DNA of 64,000 nucleotides from JBBATK01 sp046297095 (GTDB lineage: Bacteria; Bacteroidota; Ignavibacteria; Kapaibacteriales; NICIL-2): the NCBI GenBank assembly GCA_046297095.1, contig JBKCNS010000010.1, forward strand, positions 1 to 64,000. The letters are read 5' to 3'. Below are positions 7,543-15,776 of the stretch, one piece after another. The notes under the pieces are model-generated. The model did not search any database. It was not told where the DNA came from and worked only from the letters and a program-made list of their open reading frames with translations. Made by a program: the position numbers and the translations under genes. How positions within the stretch are numbered: position 1 is the stretch's first letter; the number at the start of each line of letters is the position of its first letter.

Positions 7543-8793
7543 ATGAACATTCACGAGTATCAGGCAAAAGACCTTCTCCGCTCCTACAACGTCCCGGTTC
7601 TGCGCGGCAAAGCTGTATTCACTGCAGAAGAAGCAGGCAAAGTTGCTCACGACAATTTTGAGAGCAAGGGCACCAAAGTGTTGGTTGTAAAATCGCAGAT
7701 CCATGCCGGCGGGCGCGGCAAGGGTGTTGTGCACAACACTAAGTCCGGCAAAGCCATCAAGCTGTTCGGCAAAGAGTTGCGCGGAGTATCGGTGATCAAG
7801 GCAGACAACAGCGGCTCGCTTTCTCACAAAGCATATTTGATTGCCAAAGAAACATTGGGCAACACGCTGGTAACAATTCAGACCGGAGATCAGGGCAAAG
7901 TGGTGCGCCGCTTGTTTATCGAAGAAGGCGCCCCCATCAAGAAAGAATATTACTGCTCTATTCTTTTGGATCGTGCTGTGTCGCAAAACCTCATCATGGT
8001 GAGCACCGAAGGCGGTGTGGAGATTGAGCACGTTGCGGAAGTATCGCCTGAGAAGATTATCAAAGAACACGTAGACCCGGCTTTAGGCGGACTGCAGGGC
8101 TACACCGCGCGCAGACTGGCATACGGCCTGGGCCTGGAAGGCAAAGCATTCAAGAGCTTCGTCGATTTCATTACCAAGCTGTACAATGCCTACGAGAAAA
8201 TGGATTGTTCCATGCTGGAGGTGAATCCCTTGGTAGTAACAGACAACGATGAATTCATCGCTTTGGATGCCAAGGTAAACTTCGATGACAATGCCTTGTA
8301 TCGTCATCCGGACTATGCTGCTCTTGCCGATGTGGACGAAGAAGATCCGCTGGAACATGAAGCAAACAAATTCAACTTGAACTACATCAAGCTGGACGGC
8401 AACGTTGGCTGTATGGTAAATGGTGCAGGCCTTGCAATGGCTACCATGGATATTATTCAGCTTGCAGGCGGCAGCCCCGCGAACTTCCTGGACGTGGGCG
8501 GTGGAGCCAATGTTGAGCGCATTGCTAACGCCTTCCGAATCATGATGAGCGATAAAAATGTTAAGGCAGTTCTTATCAACATCTTTGGCGGTATCGTTCG
8601 TTGCGATCGAGTAGCAAACGGTATTCTTAAGGCTCTTGAGCAAGTAACGGTGAACGTTCCTTTGATCGTGCGTCTGGACGGCACCAATGCCGTGGAAGCT
8701 CGGGAGATTCTCAAGCAGAGCGGTATGAACTTTTTCCTTGCAGCTACCTTGGATGATGCGGCCAAGGCCGTGACCAACGCGCTGAAGGCATAG
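7543..8793 (+). CDS. sucC: Succinyl-CoA synthetase beta subunit
   Basis: ADP/GDP-forming succinate-CoA ligase beta subunit, TCA cycle, cytosol. The 416-residue protein starts MNIHEYQAKDLLRSY, the classic SucC opening, which fixes the ATG at 7543 although the frame stays open upstream. ATP-grasp features include HAGGRGKGVV near residue 60 and CSMLEVNPLVV; the CoA-ligase domain has FLDVGGGANVERI and LINIFGGIVRCD near the C-terminus. Length is slightly above the usual 385-400. The alpha subunit gene sucD is not next to it, so the operon found in many bacteria is split here. lpdA follows 187 bp downstream. Confidence 0.96.
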   Translation: MNIHEYQAKDLLRSYNVPVLRGKAVFTAEEAGKVAHDNFESKGTKVLVVKSQIHAGGRGKGVVHNTKSGKAIKLFGKELRGVSVIKADNSGSLSHKAYLIAKETLGNTLVTIQTGDQGKVVRRLFIEEGAPIKKEYYCSILLDRAVSQNLIMVSTEGGVEIEHVAEVSPEKIIKEHVDPALGGLQGYTARRLAYGLGLEGKAFKSFVDFITKLYNAYEKMDCSMLEVNPLVVTDNDEFIALDAKVNFDDNALYRHPDYAALADVDEEDPLEHEANKFNLNYIKLDGNVGCMVNGAGLAMATMDIIQLAGGSPANFLDVGGGANVERIANAFRIMMSDKNVKAVLINIFGGIVRCDRVANGILKALEQVTVNVPLIVRLDGTNAVEAREILKQSGMNFFLAATLDDAAKAVTNALKA

Positions 8794-8870
8794 CATAGTG
8801 CGCGAACATTGCAAACCATGTTCGCGCAATCGGTTTTGTGCAATGAAGAGCTTCGTACAGAATCGAAGCG

Positions 8871-8910
8871 CATCGAAGATGTTCGAACATCTTCGAACAT
8901 CTTCGAACAT
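8871..8910 (+). repeat. Palindrome overlapping 10-bp direct repeats between sucC and lpdA
   Basis: Bases 8875-8894 form a perfect 20-bp palindrome (GAAGATGTTC/GAACATCTTC). Overlapping it, a 10-bp unit repeats at 8881-8890, 8891-8900 and 8901-8910 (cttcgaacat; first copy gttcgaacat). The site is 70 bp before the lpdA start. It could be an operator with phased half-sites one helical turn apart, or a product of tandem duplication. Confidence 0.8.
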
Positions 8911-8980
8911 CTAAGTAGCATACCCAATAACACTGAAGAACATCATCGTATAACGACGGAACTAGAACCGGAGAAAAAGC

Positions 8981-10384
8981 ATGAAAGAACATTCTTGTGA
9001 CCTTGCAGTACTTGGCTCAGGCCCCGGCGGTTATGTAGCTGCGATTCGAGCTTCACAGCTTGGCTTGTCCACTATTTGCATTGAGCGCGATCGCCTGGGT
9101 GGCGTATGTCTGAACTGGGGTTGTATTCCCTCGAAGGCATTGCTCAAGAGCGCTGAGTACCGCGTGTTTCTTGATCATGCCGGCGATTACGGTTTCAATC
9201 TTCCGGAAGTTTCCGTCGACTTTCCTAAGGTCATCAAGCGCAGCCGCGGCGTAGCCGACAAGATGAATGCAGGTGTGGGATTTCTCTTCAAGAAATATAA
9301 AGTTCAGCAGGTTCAGGGCACCGGCAAGATGACCTCGCCGGGTGTTTTGGAAGTTCGCGATGCCGATGGAACGGTTACCGATATCATTCGTTGCAAGAAC
9401 ATCATCATTGCCACCGGCGCACGCACCCGCATGATTCCGGGCATAGACGTGGATCGCAAGCGCATACTCACCAGCACCGAAGCAATGCTTCAGCAAGAGA
9501 TTCCCGATTCGATGGTCGTCATCGGTTCCGGTGCCATCGGAGTTGAGTTTGCCTACTTCTACAACTCCTTCGGCACCAAGGTGACCATTGTGGAGATGAT
9601 GCCGAGTATTGTTCCTGTGGAGGACGAGGACGTTTCCAAAGAACTCGAGCGCAACTTCAAGAAACAAGGCATGACCATCATGACGAGCACCAAGGTGCTA
9701 TCCGCTAAAACAGTGGGCGATCATGTGGAAGTGGTAGTGGAAAAGAAAGACGGTACGCAGCAAACTATCTCAGCTTCCGTAGCGCTGAACGCCGTGGGCG
9801 TGCAGGGTAATATCGAGAATATCGGCCTTGAAGAGTGCGGCGTTCGCACTGAACGCGGTTGGGTTGTGATCGATGAGTTTTGCCGCACCAATGTGCCGGG
9901 CGTGTATGCGATAGGCGACATTGCCGGCGCTCCCTGGCTTGCGCACAAGGCATCGGCCGAGGGCATAGTATGTGCGGAGTTTATCGCCGGTCATGCCACC
10001 CAAGGTGTGAACTATCGCAACATTCCGGGTTGTACCTACTGCCAACCGCAAGTTGCCAGTGTGGGGCTAACCGAGAAGAAAGCCAAAGAAGCGGGCTACG
10101 AAGTAAAGGTTGGTAAGTTCCCCTTCACCGCAAACGGCAAGGCCACCGGAACCGGCAAGAACGATGGCTTCGTGAAGCTTGTGTTCGACGCCAAGTACGG
10201 CGAAATTCTTGGCGCTCACATGATTGGCTCTGATGTTACCGAGCTTATTGCCGAAGTGGGCTTGGCACGAGAACTGGACGGCACTGCTCAAACACTGTTC
10301 AAAACAGTTCACGCTCACCCCACTCTCAGCGAAGCGGTGATGGAGGCCGCAGCCTTGGCGTATGGCGAAGCAGTGAACTTCTAA
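8981..10384 (+). CDS. lpdA: Dihydrolipoyl dehydrogenase (E3)
   Basis: FAD disulfide oxidoreductase that reoxidises lipoyl groups in 2-oxoacid dehydrogenase and glycine-cleavage complexes. The 467 residues are the standard length. An N-terminal FAD-binding GSGPGG (residues 12-17) precedes the redox disulfide GGVCLNWGCIPSK (Cys43/Cys48). The NAD-binding GSGAIGVEFA follows, then the second FAD motif GVYAIGDIAG, and the C-terminal catalytic His-Glu in HAHPTLSEA (His446, Glu451). GGAGAAA lies 6 bp before the ATG at 8981. The E1 and E2 partners are not encoded nearby. Its promoter region carries the palindromic repeat at 8871-8910. Confidence 0.97.
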   Translation: MKEHSCDLAVLGSGPGGYVAAIRASQLGLSTICIERDRLGGVCLNWGCIPSKALLKSAEYRVFLDHAGDYGFNLPEVSVDFPKVIKRSRGVADKMNAGVGFLFKKYKVQQVQGTGKMTSPGVLEVRDADGTVTDIIRCKNIIIATGARTRMIPGIDVDRKRILTSTEAMLQQEIPDSMVVIGSGAIGVEFAYFYNSFGTKVTIVEMMPSIVPVEDEDVSKELERNFKKQGMTIMTSTKVLSAKTVGDHVEVVVEKKDGTQQTISASVALNAVGVQGNIENIGLEECGVRTERGWVVIDEFCRTNVPGVYAIGDIAGAPWLAHKASAEGIVCAEFIAGHATQGVNYRNIPGCTYCQPQVASVGLTEKKAKEAGYEVKVGKFPFTANGKATGTGKNDGFVKLVFDAKYGEILGAHMIGSDVTELIAEVGLARELDGTAQTLFKTVHAHPTLSEAVMEAAALAYGEAVNF

Positions 10385-10435
10385 ATGTTCTCTAACATGT
10401 GGACGGCGTGTTGCTGATACGATGAGCAGTACACA

Positions 10436-11674
10436 TTACACGGGCAAGCCCTTGCCCTTTGTTTCCTTGCTGAAGTATGCAGCGATCACGGCGATGAGAT
10501 AGGAGCCCGCAAAGAATAATGCCGAAGGACCGTAACCACCAAACTGTTGCACAATAGTGCCAACAAATAGCACGGCTATAGCCGTTGCAAGTCGTCCGGC
10601 ATTAAGACCAAACCCCACAGCCGTTGCTCGAATGCGGGTAGGAAACAACTCCGGCAAGTAGATATACATTATTGCCTGCGCCAAGCCGATGAAGTAACCA
10701 AGTATGGCAACCTGAACATATATCTGCGTAGAGAACGTGGTGTTCGATAAGAACAACAGCGCCGAGGCCGCGAAGCATCCCGCATAGCTTAGCATGATGG
10801 TAGCTCTGCGACCAATGCGCTCGCAAAGCCATCCCGCACTTGCGCAGCCGCACACAGCTGCAAGACCTTGCCAGAATAATGTTGTGCCTCGCTCCACATT
10901 GCCGGCATAGGAAGCAGGGAAAAACGATTGCACCCATTGGGGAATCCAGGCAAGCGATGCCCAGTACCCGATGAGCAGTCCCCCAAAGGCCAAGGCACCA
11001 AGAATGGCGTTGCGCCTATTCGCGGGCGAAAGCACTTCTCCCAATAGTGAAAGATCTTCGTGCGAGGATTGCACACTGCTCCGCCATTTTTCCGATTCAC
11101 GAAGCGCCATTCGAAGAAACACGGTGAGCACCGCAGGCAGCGCGCCAATAAAGAATACGGTTCTCCAGTAATCCACATTACGTGTGACCAGTCCGGCCAC
11201 GAGTACACCGGCCTGATACGAGGTCAGTAGCACACCAATAGCAAAGGCACGTGAACGCTCCACCCAAACCTCCGAGAGGAATGTGGTGATACTTACTAAC
11301 TCACCGCCAATTCCCAGACCGGTGAGAAATCGAAAAATTGCCAAATGCCACCAGGTCTGCGAGAATCCCGCGCAGCCGGTAAACACTGCATACAGCAAGA
11401 TGGAGAACAGCATCGAGCGCACTCTGCCGAGCTTATCTCCGATCATTCCGAACAGTATACCGCCGCCCATCCATCCAAAAAGAAAGGCAGAATTGATTAT
11501 CGATGCGATTCTATTGGGATCGGCATCAACAACGCCGTTGAGCAGCTCCGCTACCGCTTTGGGTTGCACGGCAGACATAAAGGTGGAGTCCATACCGTCG
11601 AATAATCCACCCAACCAACATCCCACAAACACCAGCAAATGGTAGCGAGTAATTTTCTGAGGAATAGCGTTCAT
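10436..11674 (-). CDS. Major facilitator superfamily transporter
   Basis: Twelve-helix inner-membrane secondary transporter of the MFS, 412 residues. Visible family marks: GGLFDGMDSTFM in helix 1, the loop 2-3 motif GMIGDKLGRVRSM, FRFLTGLGIGGELV in helix 4, and PELFPTRIRATAVG between helices 10 and 11. These features group it with the sugar-porter/aromatic-acid branch. The substrate cannot be predicted. It converges with lpdA (51 bp gap) and follows a glycosyltransferase gene on the same strand by 29 bp, so co-transcription with that gene is likely. Confidence 0.9.
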   Translation of the reverse strand: MNAIPQKITRYHLLVFVGCWLGGLFDGMDSTFMSAVQPKAVAELLNGVVDADPNRIASIINSAFLFGWMGGGILFGMIGDKLGRVRSMLFSILLYAVFTGCAGFSQTWWHLAIFRFLTGLGIGGELVSITTFLSEVWVERSRAFAIGVLLTSYQAGVLVAGLVTRNVDYWRTVFFIGALPAVLTVFLRMALRESEKWRSSVQSSHEDLSLLGEVLSPANRRNAILGALAFGGLLIGYWASLAWIPQWVQSFFPASYAGNVERGTTLFWQGLAAVCGCASAGWLCERIGRRATIMLSYAGCFAASALLFLSNTTFSTQIYVQVAILGYFIGLAQAIMYIYLPELFPTRIRATAVGFGLNAGRLATAIAVLFVGTIVQQFGGYGPSALFFAGSYLIAVIAAYFSKETKGKGLPV

Positions 11675-11703
11675 TCTTCGAATTCACCTAATGTGTGTTG
11701 ACC

Positions 11704-12810
11704 TTACATCTTGAAGCTCTGGTCCTTCCATTGCACGGTTCTATCAATAATGAGGAACGGAAGACTGAGCTCGAGTAAGGTAAAAAACAAGACTGCCGGT
11801 ATGGTAAAAGGAATCAGCGAAAGGCCGCCGAGTATACGTAGCGAGGGCGCAATAATGAGCACATCTTCGGCAACTCTCATGGCTAGTATCAAAGCAAGCC
11901 AGTGCCACTCTCCTGTTGTAACGGCCGCAAAAATGCCGCCCCACAAGGCCAGCGATGTAGCTACAAACACTACCGCTCGTATGCCAAGTTTCTGACCGCC
12001 AAAGGCCCACCGCTTGTGTTGGGCAATGTACTCCGCCATCGTGCGAAGTGCCAAGGTGGTAACACTGGATTCCGGTGTGCATAGATATCGCGCTGTACAT
12101 CCGCTTGCCGCTACTGCTTGCAGTAAGGCAAGGTCCTCAGTGACCGAAAACGGTATGGCTGCATAGCCACCGATACCGTTATACACAGACCTACGTACCG
12201 ACATATTGTTTCCGTAACATCCTAGATGTTGTTTAAAAAACACAGCGGCACTTGCCATGGTGTTTAAGCTGTACCACTCCACTGCTTGTATACGTGCAAA
12301 GAAAGTTGACCCGCTTACCAGCGTGTTTGCGCACACTAAGCCCACTGCAGGATCCTTGTATTGACGAGCATGTGATCGCACCCATCCGGGAGGCACACGG
12401 CAATCGGCATCAGTAAGTACAACGATGTCACCGGTGGCCGACTTGAATCCCACATCCAAAGCTCCGGCTTTACCGCGCAGGTTCTTTTCTCCGTCGTGAC
12501 GAATATGAACAATATGAAGGCGGCCGGATCGTTCTCCTATGCTTGTTAGAACAGCCTCGGTGTTGTCTGTGGAGCGATCGTTGACAATGATGATCTGAAG
12601 CTTGTGTTCGGGGTAATCCACATTAAGCAGCGAGGCCACGCAATCGCCTATTGTCCCCTCTTCGTTCCGAGCAGGAACGATCACAGTCACCAATGGCTCG
12701 TCATCGTTTACCACCCGAGTTTGGCACCGTTCACGTGCAGCACCAATCATGAAGAACACGGAGCGAGCCGTGTAGGTGACGAGTGCAATGATGTAGAAGA
12801 AGATCTGCAT
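11704..12810 (-). CDS. Family 2 glycosyltransferase, membrane-bound
   Basis: GT-A fold glycosyltransferase of 368 residues at the inner membrane. An N-terminal hydrophobic helix (FFYIIALVTYTARSVFFMI) precedes the GT2 domain: VTVIVPARNEEGTI, IIVNDRSTDNT, the metal-binding VVLTDADCRVPPG, the acceptor-site VTEDLAL, and QHKRWAFGG, which is the QxxRW motif of processive GT2 enzymes. Two to three further membrane helices close the protein. Likely adds sugars to a lipid or polysaccharide; acceptor unknown. Divergent from the MATE gene and upstream of the MFS gene. Confidence 0.88.
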   Translation of the reverse strand: MQIFFYIIALVTYTARSVFFMIGAARERCQTRVVNDDEPLVTVIVPARNEEGTIGDCVASLLNVDYPEHKLQIIIVNDRSTDNTEAVLTSIGERSGRLHIVHIRHDGEKNLRGKAGALDVGFKSATGDIVVLTDADCRVPPGWVRSHARQYKDPAVGLVCANTLVSGSTFFARIQAVEWYSLNTMASAAVFFKQHLGCYGNNMSVRRSVYNGIGGYAAIPFSVTEDLALLQAVAASGCTARYLCTPESSVTTLALRTMAEYIAQHKRWAFGGQKLGIRAVVFVATSLALWGGIFAAVTTGEWHWLALILAMRVAEDVLIIAPSLRILGGLSLIPFTIPAVLFFTLLELSLPFLIIDRTVQWKDQSFKM

Positions 12811-12904
12811 GGATACCGTGGGTTGTACTCTGCAAACTACAATGCACGTGTGAGTGGCGGGGCGCTTTTTTGTGACAGAAGTCTATGACAAAGGAAGTAG
12901 AAAC

Positions 12905-14359
12905 ATGAGTAAACATTCCACTGAATCACTAACGGCAGAAGCGGCTCGCTACGCACAATCCCACGGCCCCGCGCCGGAGGAAATCCACGATCGAGAAGTA
13001 GCTGTAGAAAAGCCCGCTGCTGAACGGGGTCGGGTGGACCTGCTTAACTCAGAGTACATGCCCTCGCTGATAAAGTTTGCGGTACCACTTACCTTCAGCT
13101 TCCTGGTGAATATGATTTATTCTCTCATCGATCGCTGGTTTATATCGTCGCTTGGTACCGATGCCATCGCGGCCATTGGCCTTGGCGAGCAGTTGGGATT
13201 TCTGGTATTCACGATTGGCAGCGGCTTTTGTATGGGCACAGGAATTATCGTAGCACGCCGAATAGGCGAGAACGATCGTGAAGGTGCAAACAGGATTGCT
13301 ACACAGGCCGTGATTTTTATGATTGTGGCAACGACAATCATTACAGTACTATTGGAACTTTCGCTTCCGTTTGTGCTCAATCTGTTTGGACTTTCAGACA
13401 CGGTAACCGCGTATGCTTACCAGTACCTTTCGGCGGTGCTGCTTGGATTTGTAGGAAACCTTATCACCTTTCAAATCAATTCGATCATCCGCTCATCAGG
13501 TAATGTGTTTTATCCCATGGTGGTGCTGCTCTCGACAACAGTTATCAATGCAGCTCTGGCTCCGTTGTTCATCTTTGTTCTCAACATGGGAATGTATGGT
13601 GCCGGATTAGCTACCGCCGTAGCACAAACGTCCGGTATGATCATCAACCTAATGCTCGTGCTGAACAACAAGACCGGGATTCACCTTCGCCTGGACAAAT
13701 TCACCTTCGACTGGCAAGTGATACGTCGCATTGTTTCGCTGGGTATACCGTCGAGTGTGCAAATGATGGCAGTAAGCCTTACTCGCATCAGCATCTTTAA
13801 GCTCGTTGCAGCGTTCGGCACCAGCGTGATGGCAGCATACACTCTTGGCATCAGCGTAGATTTCATCGTGTTCATGTTTGTGTTTTCCTTAGGCATTTCC
13901 ATTGAGGTTGCCACAGGGCAAAATCTTGGGGCGCGTAAGTTTCACCGCGTACTCGGATATCACACAGCCGGAATCAAGCTCTTGGCAATCATCTCTGGTG
14001 TTCTTGGCTTTTTAGCGTACACCATGGGCCCCACATTTGCCTCTCTCTATAGCTCGGACCGGGTTGTGATTATGGAAACACAACGCTACCTCCATGTATC
14101 GGTGTTCGGATATCTGTTTTTTGGTGTGGGAATCATTTCTGCACGCGTCATTAGCGGTGCCGGAGCGGCGTACGTAAGCCTTGCAATAGTAGCGGGGTCT
14201 ATTGTGTTGCTTCAACTTCCCTTGGTGTATGTATTCTCGCACTACACCGGATGGAATCAAACAGGTATCTGGATTGGCGCGGCAAGCGGATACGCACTCT
14301 TCGCTGCAATTGGAATGTATGCAGTGCGTAGCAAGATTTGGATGCAGGCAAAGGTGTAG
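12905..14359 (+). CDS. MATE-family multidrug/sodium antiporter
   Basis: Twelve-helix efflux protein of the multidrug and toxin extrusion family, 484 residues. The core begins MPSLIKFAVPLTFSFLVNMIYSLIDRWFISSLGTDAIAAIGLGEQ, broken here by position: the membrane part starts near residue 48 after a hydrophilic N-terminal tail. The repeat of the six-helix unit starts near residue 270 (RRIVSLGIPSSVQMMAV). AGGAAG lies 7 bases before the ATG at 12905; an upstream in-frame GTG at 12854 is less likely because that region is the divergent promoter. The unusually long charged tail (about 45 residues) is not required by the family. Converges on nth. Confidence 0.9.
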   Translation: MSKHSTESLTAEAARYAQSHGPAPEEIHDREVAVEKPAAERGRVDLLNSEYMPSLIKFAVPLTFSFLVNMIYSLIDRWFISSLGTDAIAAIGLGEQLGFLVFTIGSGFCMGTGIIVARRIGENDREGANRIATQAVIFMIVATTIITVLLELSLPFVLNLFGLSDTVTAYAYQYLSAVLLGFVGNLITFQINSIIRSSGNVFYPMVVLLSTTVINAALAPLFIFVLNMGMYGAGLATAVAQTSGMIINLMLVLNNKTGIHLRLDKFTFDWQVIRRIVSLGIPSSVQMMAVSLTRISIFKLVAAFGTSVMAAYTLGISVDFIVFMFVFSLGISIEVATGQNLGARKFHRVLGYHTAGIKLLAIISGVLGFLAYTMGPTFASLYSSDRVVIMETQRYLHVSVFGYLFFGVGIISARVISGAGAAYVSLAIVAGSIVLLQLPLVYVFSHYTGWNQTGIWIGAASGYALFAAIGMYAVRSKIWMQAKV

Positions 14360-14388
14360 CCGAATCTGCGAACCTTCGAGTTACGACT

Positions 14389-15075
14389 TCACGCCCTCGC
14401 CGAAACTTCCCTAGAGGGACACAATGTTGCGACCACACACTCTGAGCATTTAGGCCGGCGCGCAATACAGGTTTTTCTGCCGTGAGTGATAATGCTGCTG
14501 TTGAACTCATTGCGCCTGTTTTCCGGCACGATTTCCATCAGAGCGAATTCTATCTTTACTGCATCGGTTGTATTCACCAAGCCAAGCAGATTGCTGATGC
14601 GCGTCACGTGCGTATCAACAGTCAGAGTTTGATGACCGAAGCAATGACCCAGCACACAATTGGCGGTCTTTCTTCCCACGCCCGGTAACTGCACCAACTC
14701 TTCCATGGTTTGTGGCACTTCGCCGCCAAAGCGCTCCACGAGCATCTCGCAGCATGCTTGAACATTCTTTGCCTTGGCACGATAGTAACCGGTAGATCGA
14801 ACATCCTGCTCGATTTCCTCCAGCGGTGTGCGCACGTAATCGGCCGGTGTGGGATACTTCCTGAACAGCGCCGGAGTTACCGTGTTTACCAGCTTGTCGG
14901 TGCTTTGCGCGGAGAGCATGGTAGCTATGAGCAACTCGAAAGGATTTCCGTGATCCAGTCCCTCGAACTCATGATTATACGCGGTTTCCAAAGCGTCAAG
15001 GATTTTCACGACGCGCTCTTGCTTTGATTGTTTGGATTCCCTGCCCTTGCGTTTGAATTGCGTCTCGGTACTCAC
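14389..15075 (-). CDS. nth: Endonuclease III (DNA glycosylase/AP lyase)
   Basis: Base-excision repair glycosylase for oxidised pyrimidines. All key features are present in 228 residues: helix-hairpin-helix LPGVGRKTANCVL with catalytic Lys136, catalytic Asp154 in VDTHVTRISN, and a C-terminal 4Fe-4S cluster with spacing C-X6-C-X2-C-X5-C (Cys203, 210, 213, 219). The first 20 residues are a Lys/Arg/Gln-rich extension. The gene converges with the MATE gene (29 bp apart) and its upstream region faces the ferredoxin terminator. Confidence 0.95.
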   Translation of the reverse strand: MSTETQFKRKGRESKQSKQERVVKILDALETAYNHEFEGLDHGNPFELLIATMLSAQSTDKLVNTVTPALFRKYPTPADYVRTPLEEIEQDVRSTGYYRAKAKNVQACCEMLVERFGGEVPQTMEELVQLPGVGRKTANCVLGHCFGHQTLTVDTHVTRISNLLGLVNTTDAVKIEFALMEIVPENRRNEFNSSIITHGRKTCIARRPKCSECVVATLCPSREVSARA

Positions 15076-15137
15076 GGTTTCTCCTACGTTTCGAATGACT
15101 CTTTGGAATTTCTCGGTATGAAGTGCCGAGAAGGTTA

Positions 15138-15162
15138 TGCTTTGGAAAGTTCTGCTTTGGAA
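15138..15162 (+). repeat. Short direct repeat upstream of nth
   Basis: TGCTTTGGAA occurs at 15138-15147 and 15153-15162, with a third related ctctttggaa around 15099. Part of the 257-bp nth/ferredoxin spacer, which otherwise holds only the hairpin at 15252-15290. Confidence 0.6.
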
Positions 15163-15251
15163 TGCAGCTGACTATCTAGTCGTTACATCACGTTGTCTCA
15201 CAACTACACATCGCTCCACCGCACATCAATATCCATACTCATCAAAACTAC

Positions 15252-15290
15252 AACGGCCCGCCTTCATCCATATGATGAGGGAGGGCCGTT
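15252..15290 (-). terminator. Hairpin terminator downstream of ferredoxin gene
   Basis: AACGGCCC pairs with GGGCCGTT around an imperfect inner stem (ttcatc/gatga). It lies 42 bp past the ferredoxin stop; on the minus strand a T-rich stretch (gttgtagtttt) follows, as for an intrinsic terminator. Confidence 0.65.
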
Positions 15291-15332
15291 CGAATGTTCG
15301 TCCTTTTTGTTGGAGAGCTGGCTGTTACGAGC

Positions 15333-15680
15333 TTACGCGCGGCGCCGACCCGGATCGATCTCGTTCAAGTGCTCAACCTTCGACAGCAATTGATCCTTTG
15401 TTTCTACTACTTCAGGATCGGGCAAACAGCAGTCTACCGGACATACGGCTGCGCATTGCGGCTCGTCGTGAAAGCCCACGCACTCGGTGCATTTATCCGG
15501 CACGATATAGTAGTAGGAGTCGGACCAAAATTCACGAGAGAATCCTCCCGGCGAGGTAGAATCGCTGTGCTCTTTACCGGCCAGAGTCCATGCCGCGCCT
15601 GCTTCGTAAATAGCCGTGTTCGGGCACTCGGGCTCGCACGCTCCGCAGTTGATACAATCCGATGTAATGTAGATAGCCAT
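15333..15680 (-). CDS. 2[4Fe-4S] ferredoxin (YfhL-like)
   Basis: Small electron carrier of 115 residues with two cluster motifs: CINCGACEPECP near residues 9-20 and CTECVGFHDEPQCAAVCPVDCC near 63-84 (the latter with the long insertion between second and third Cys typical of the YfhL/Allochromatium type). The ATG at 15680 (MAIYITSDC) is the usual opening. A TATATTTG element sits 34 bases upstream. Encoded just before the histidine kinase gene on the same strand is not the case: the kinase lies upstream with a 96-bp spacer, so it has its own promoter. Redox partner unknown. Confidence 0.92.
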   Translation of the reverse strand: MAIYITSDCINCGACEPECPNTAIYEAGAAWTLAGKEHSDSTSPGGFSREFWSDSYYYIVPDKCTECVGFHDEPQCAAVCPVDCCLPDPEVVETKDQLLSKVEHLNEIDPGRRRA

Positions 15681-15713
15681 AGTCCGAGGAGAAAATGTCG
15701 TAAAAATCGTGTG

Positions 15714-15721
15714 CAAATATA
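15714..15721 (-). promoter_or_regulatory. TAnnTTTG promoter element of the ferredoxin gene
   Basis: The minus strand reads TATATTTG, a full match to the Bacteroidota -7 consensus, 33 bases before the ferredoxin ATG at 15680. A clear -33 TTG at the usual 19-21 bp distance was not found. Confidence 0.4.
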
Positions 15722-15776
15722 CGAGCGCAGACGAATGTGCTGCCTTTCAAGTGCAGATCAAGTTCACAGACAGCAA

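Noticed and set aside
8809..9000. Open frame across the sucC-lpdA repeat
   Set aside because: Its residues come from the 10-bp repeat and it overlaps the lpdA start; no coding evidence.
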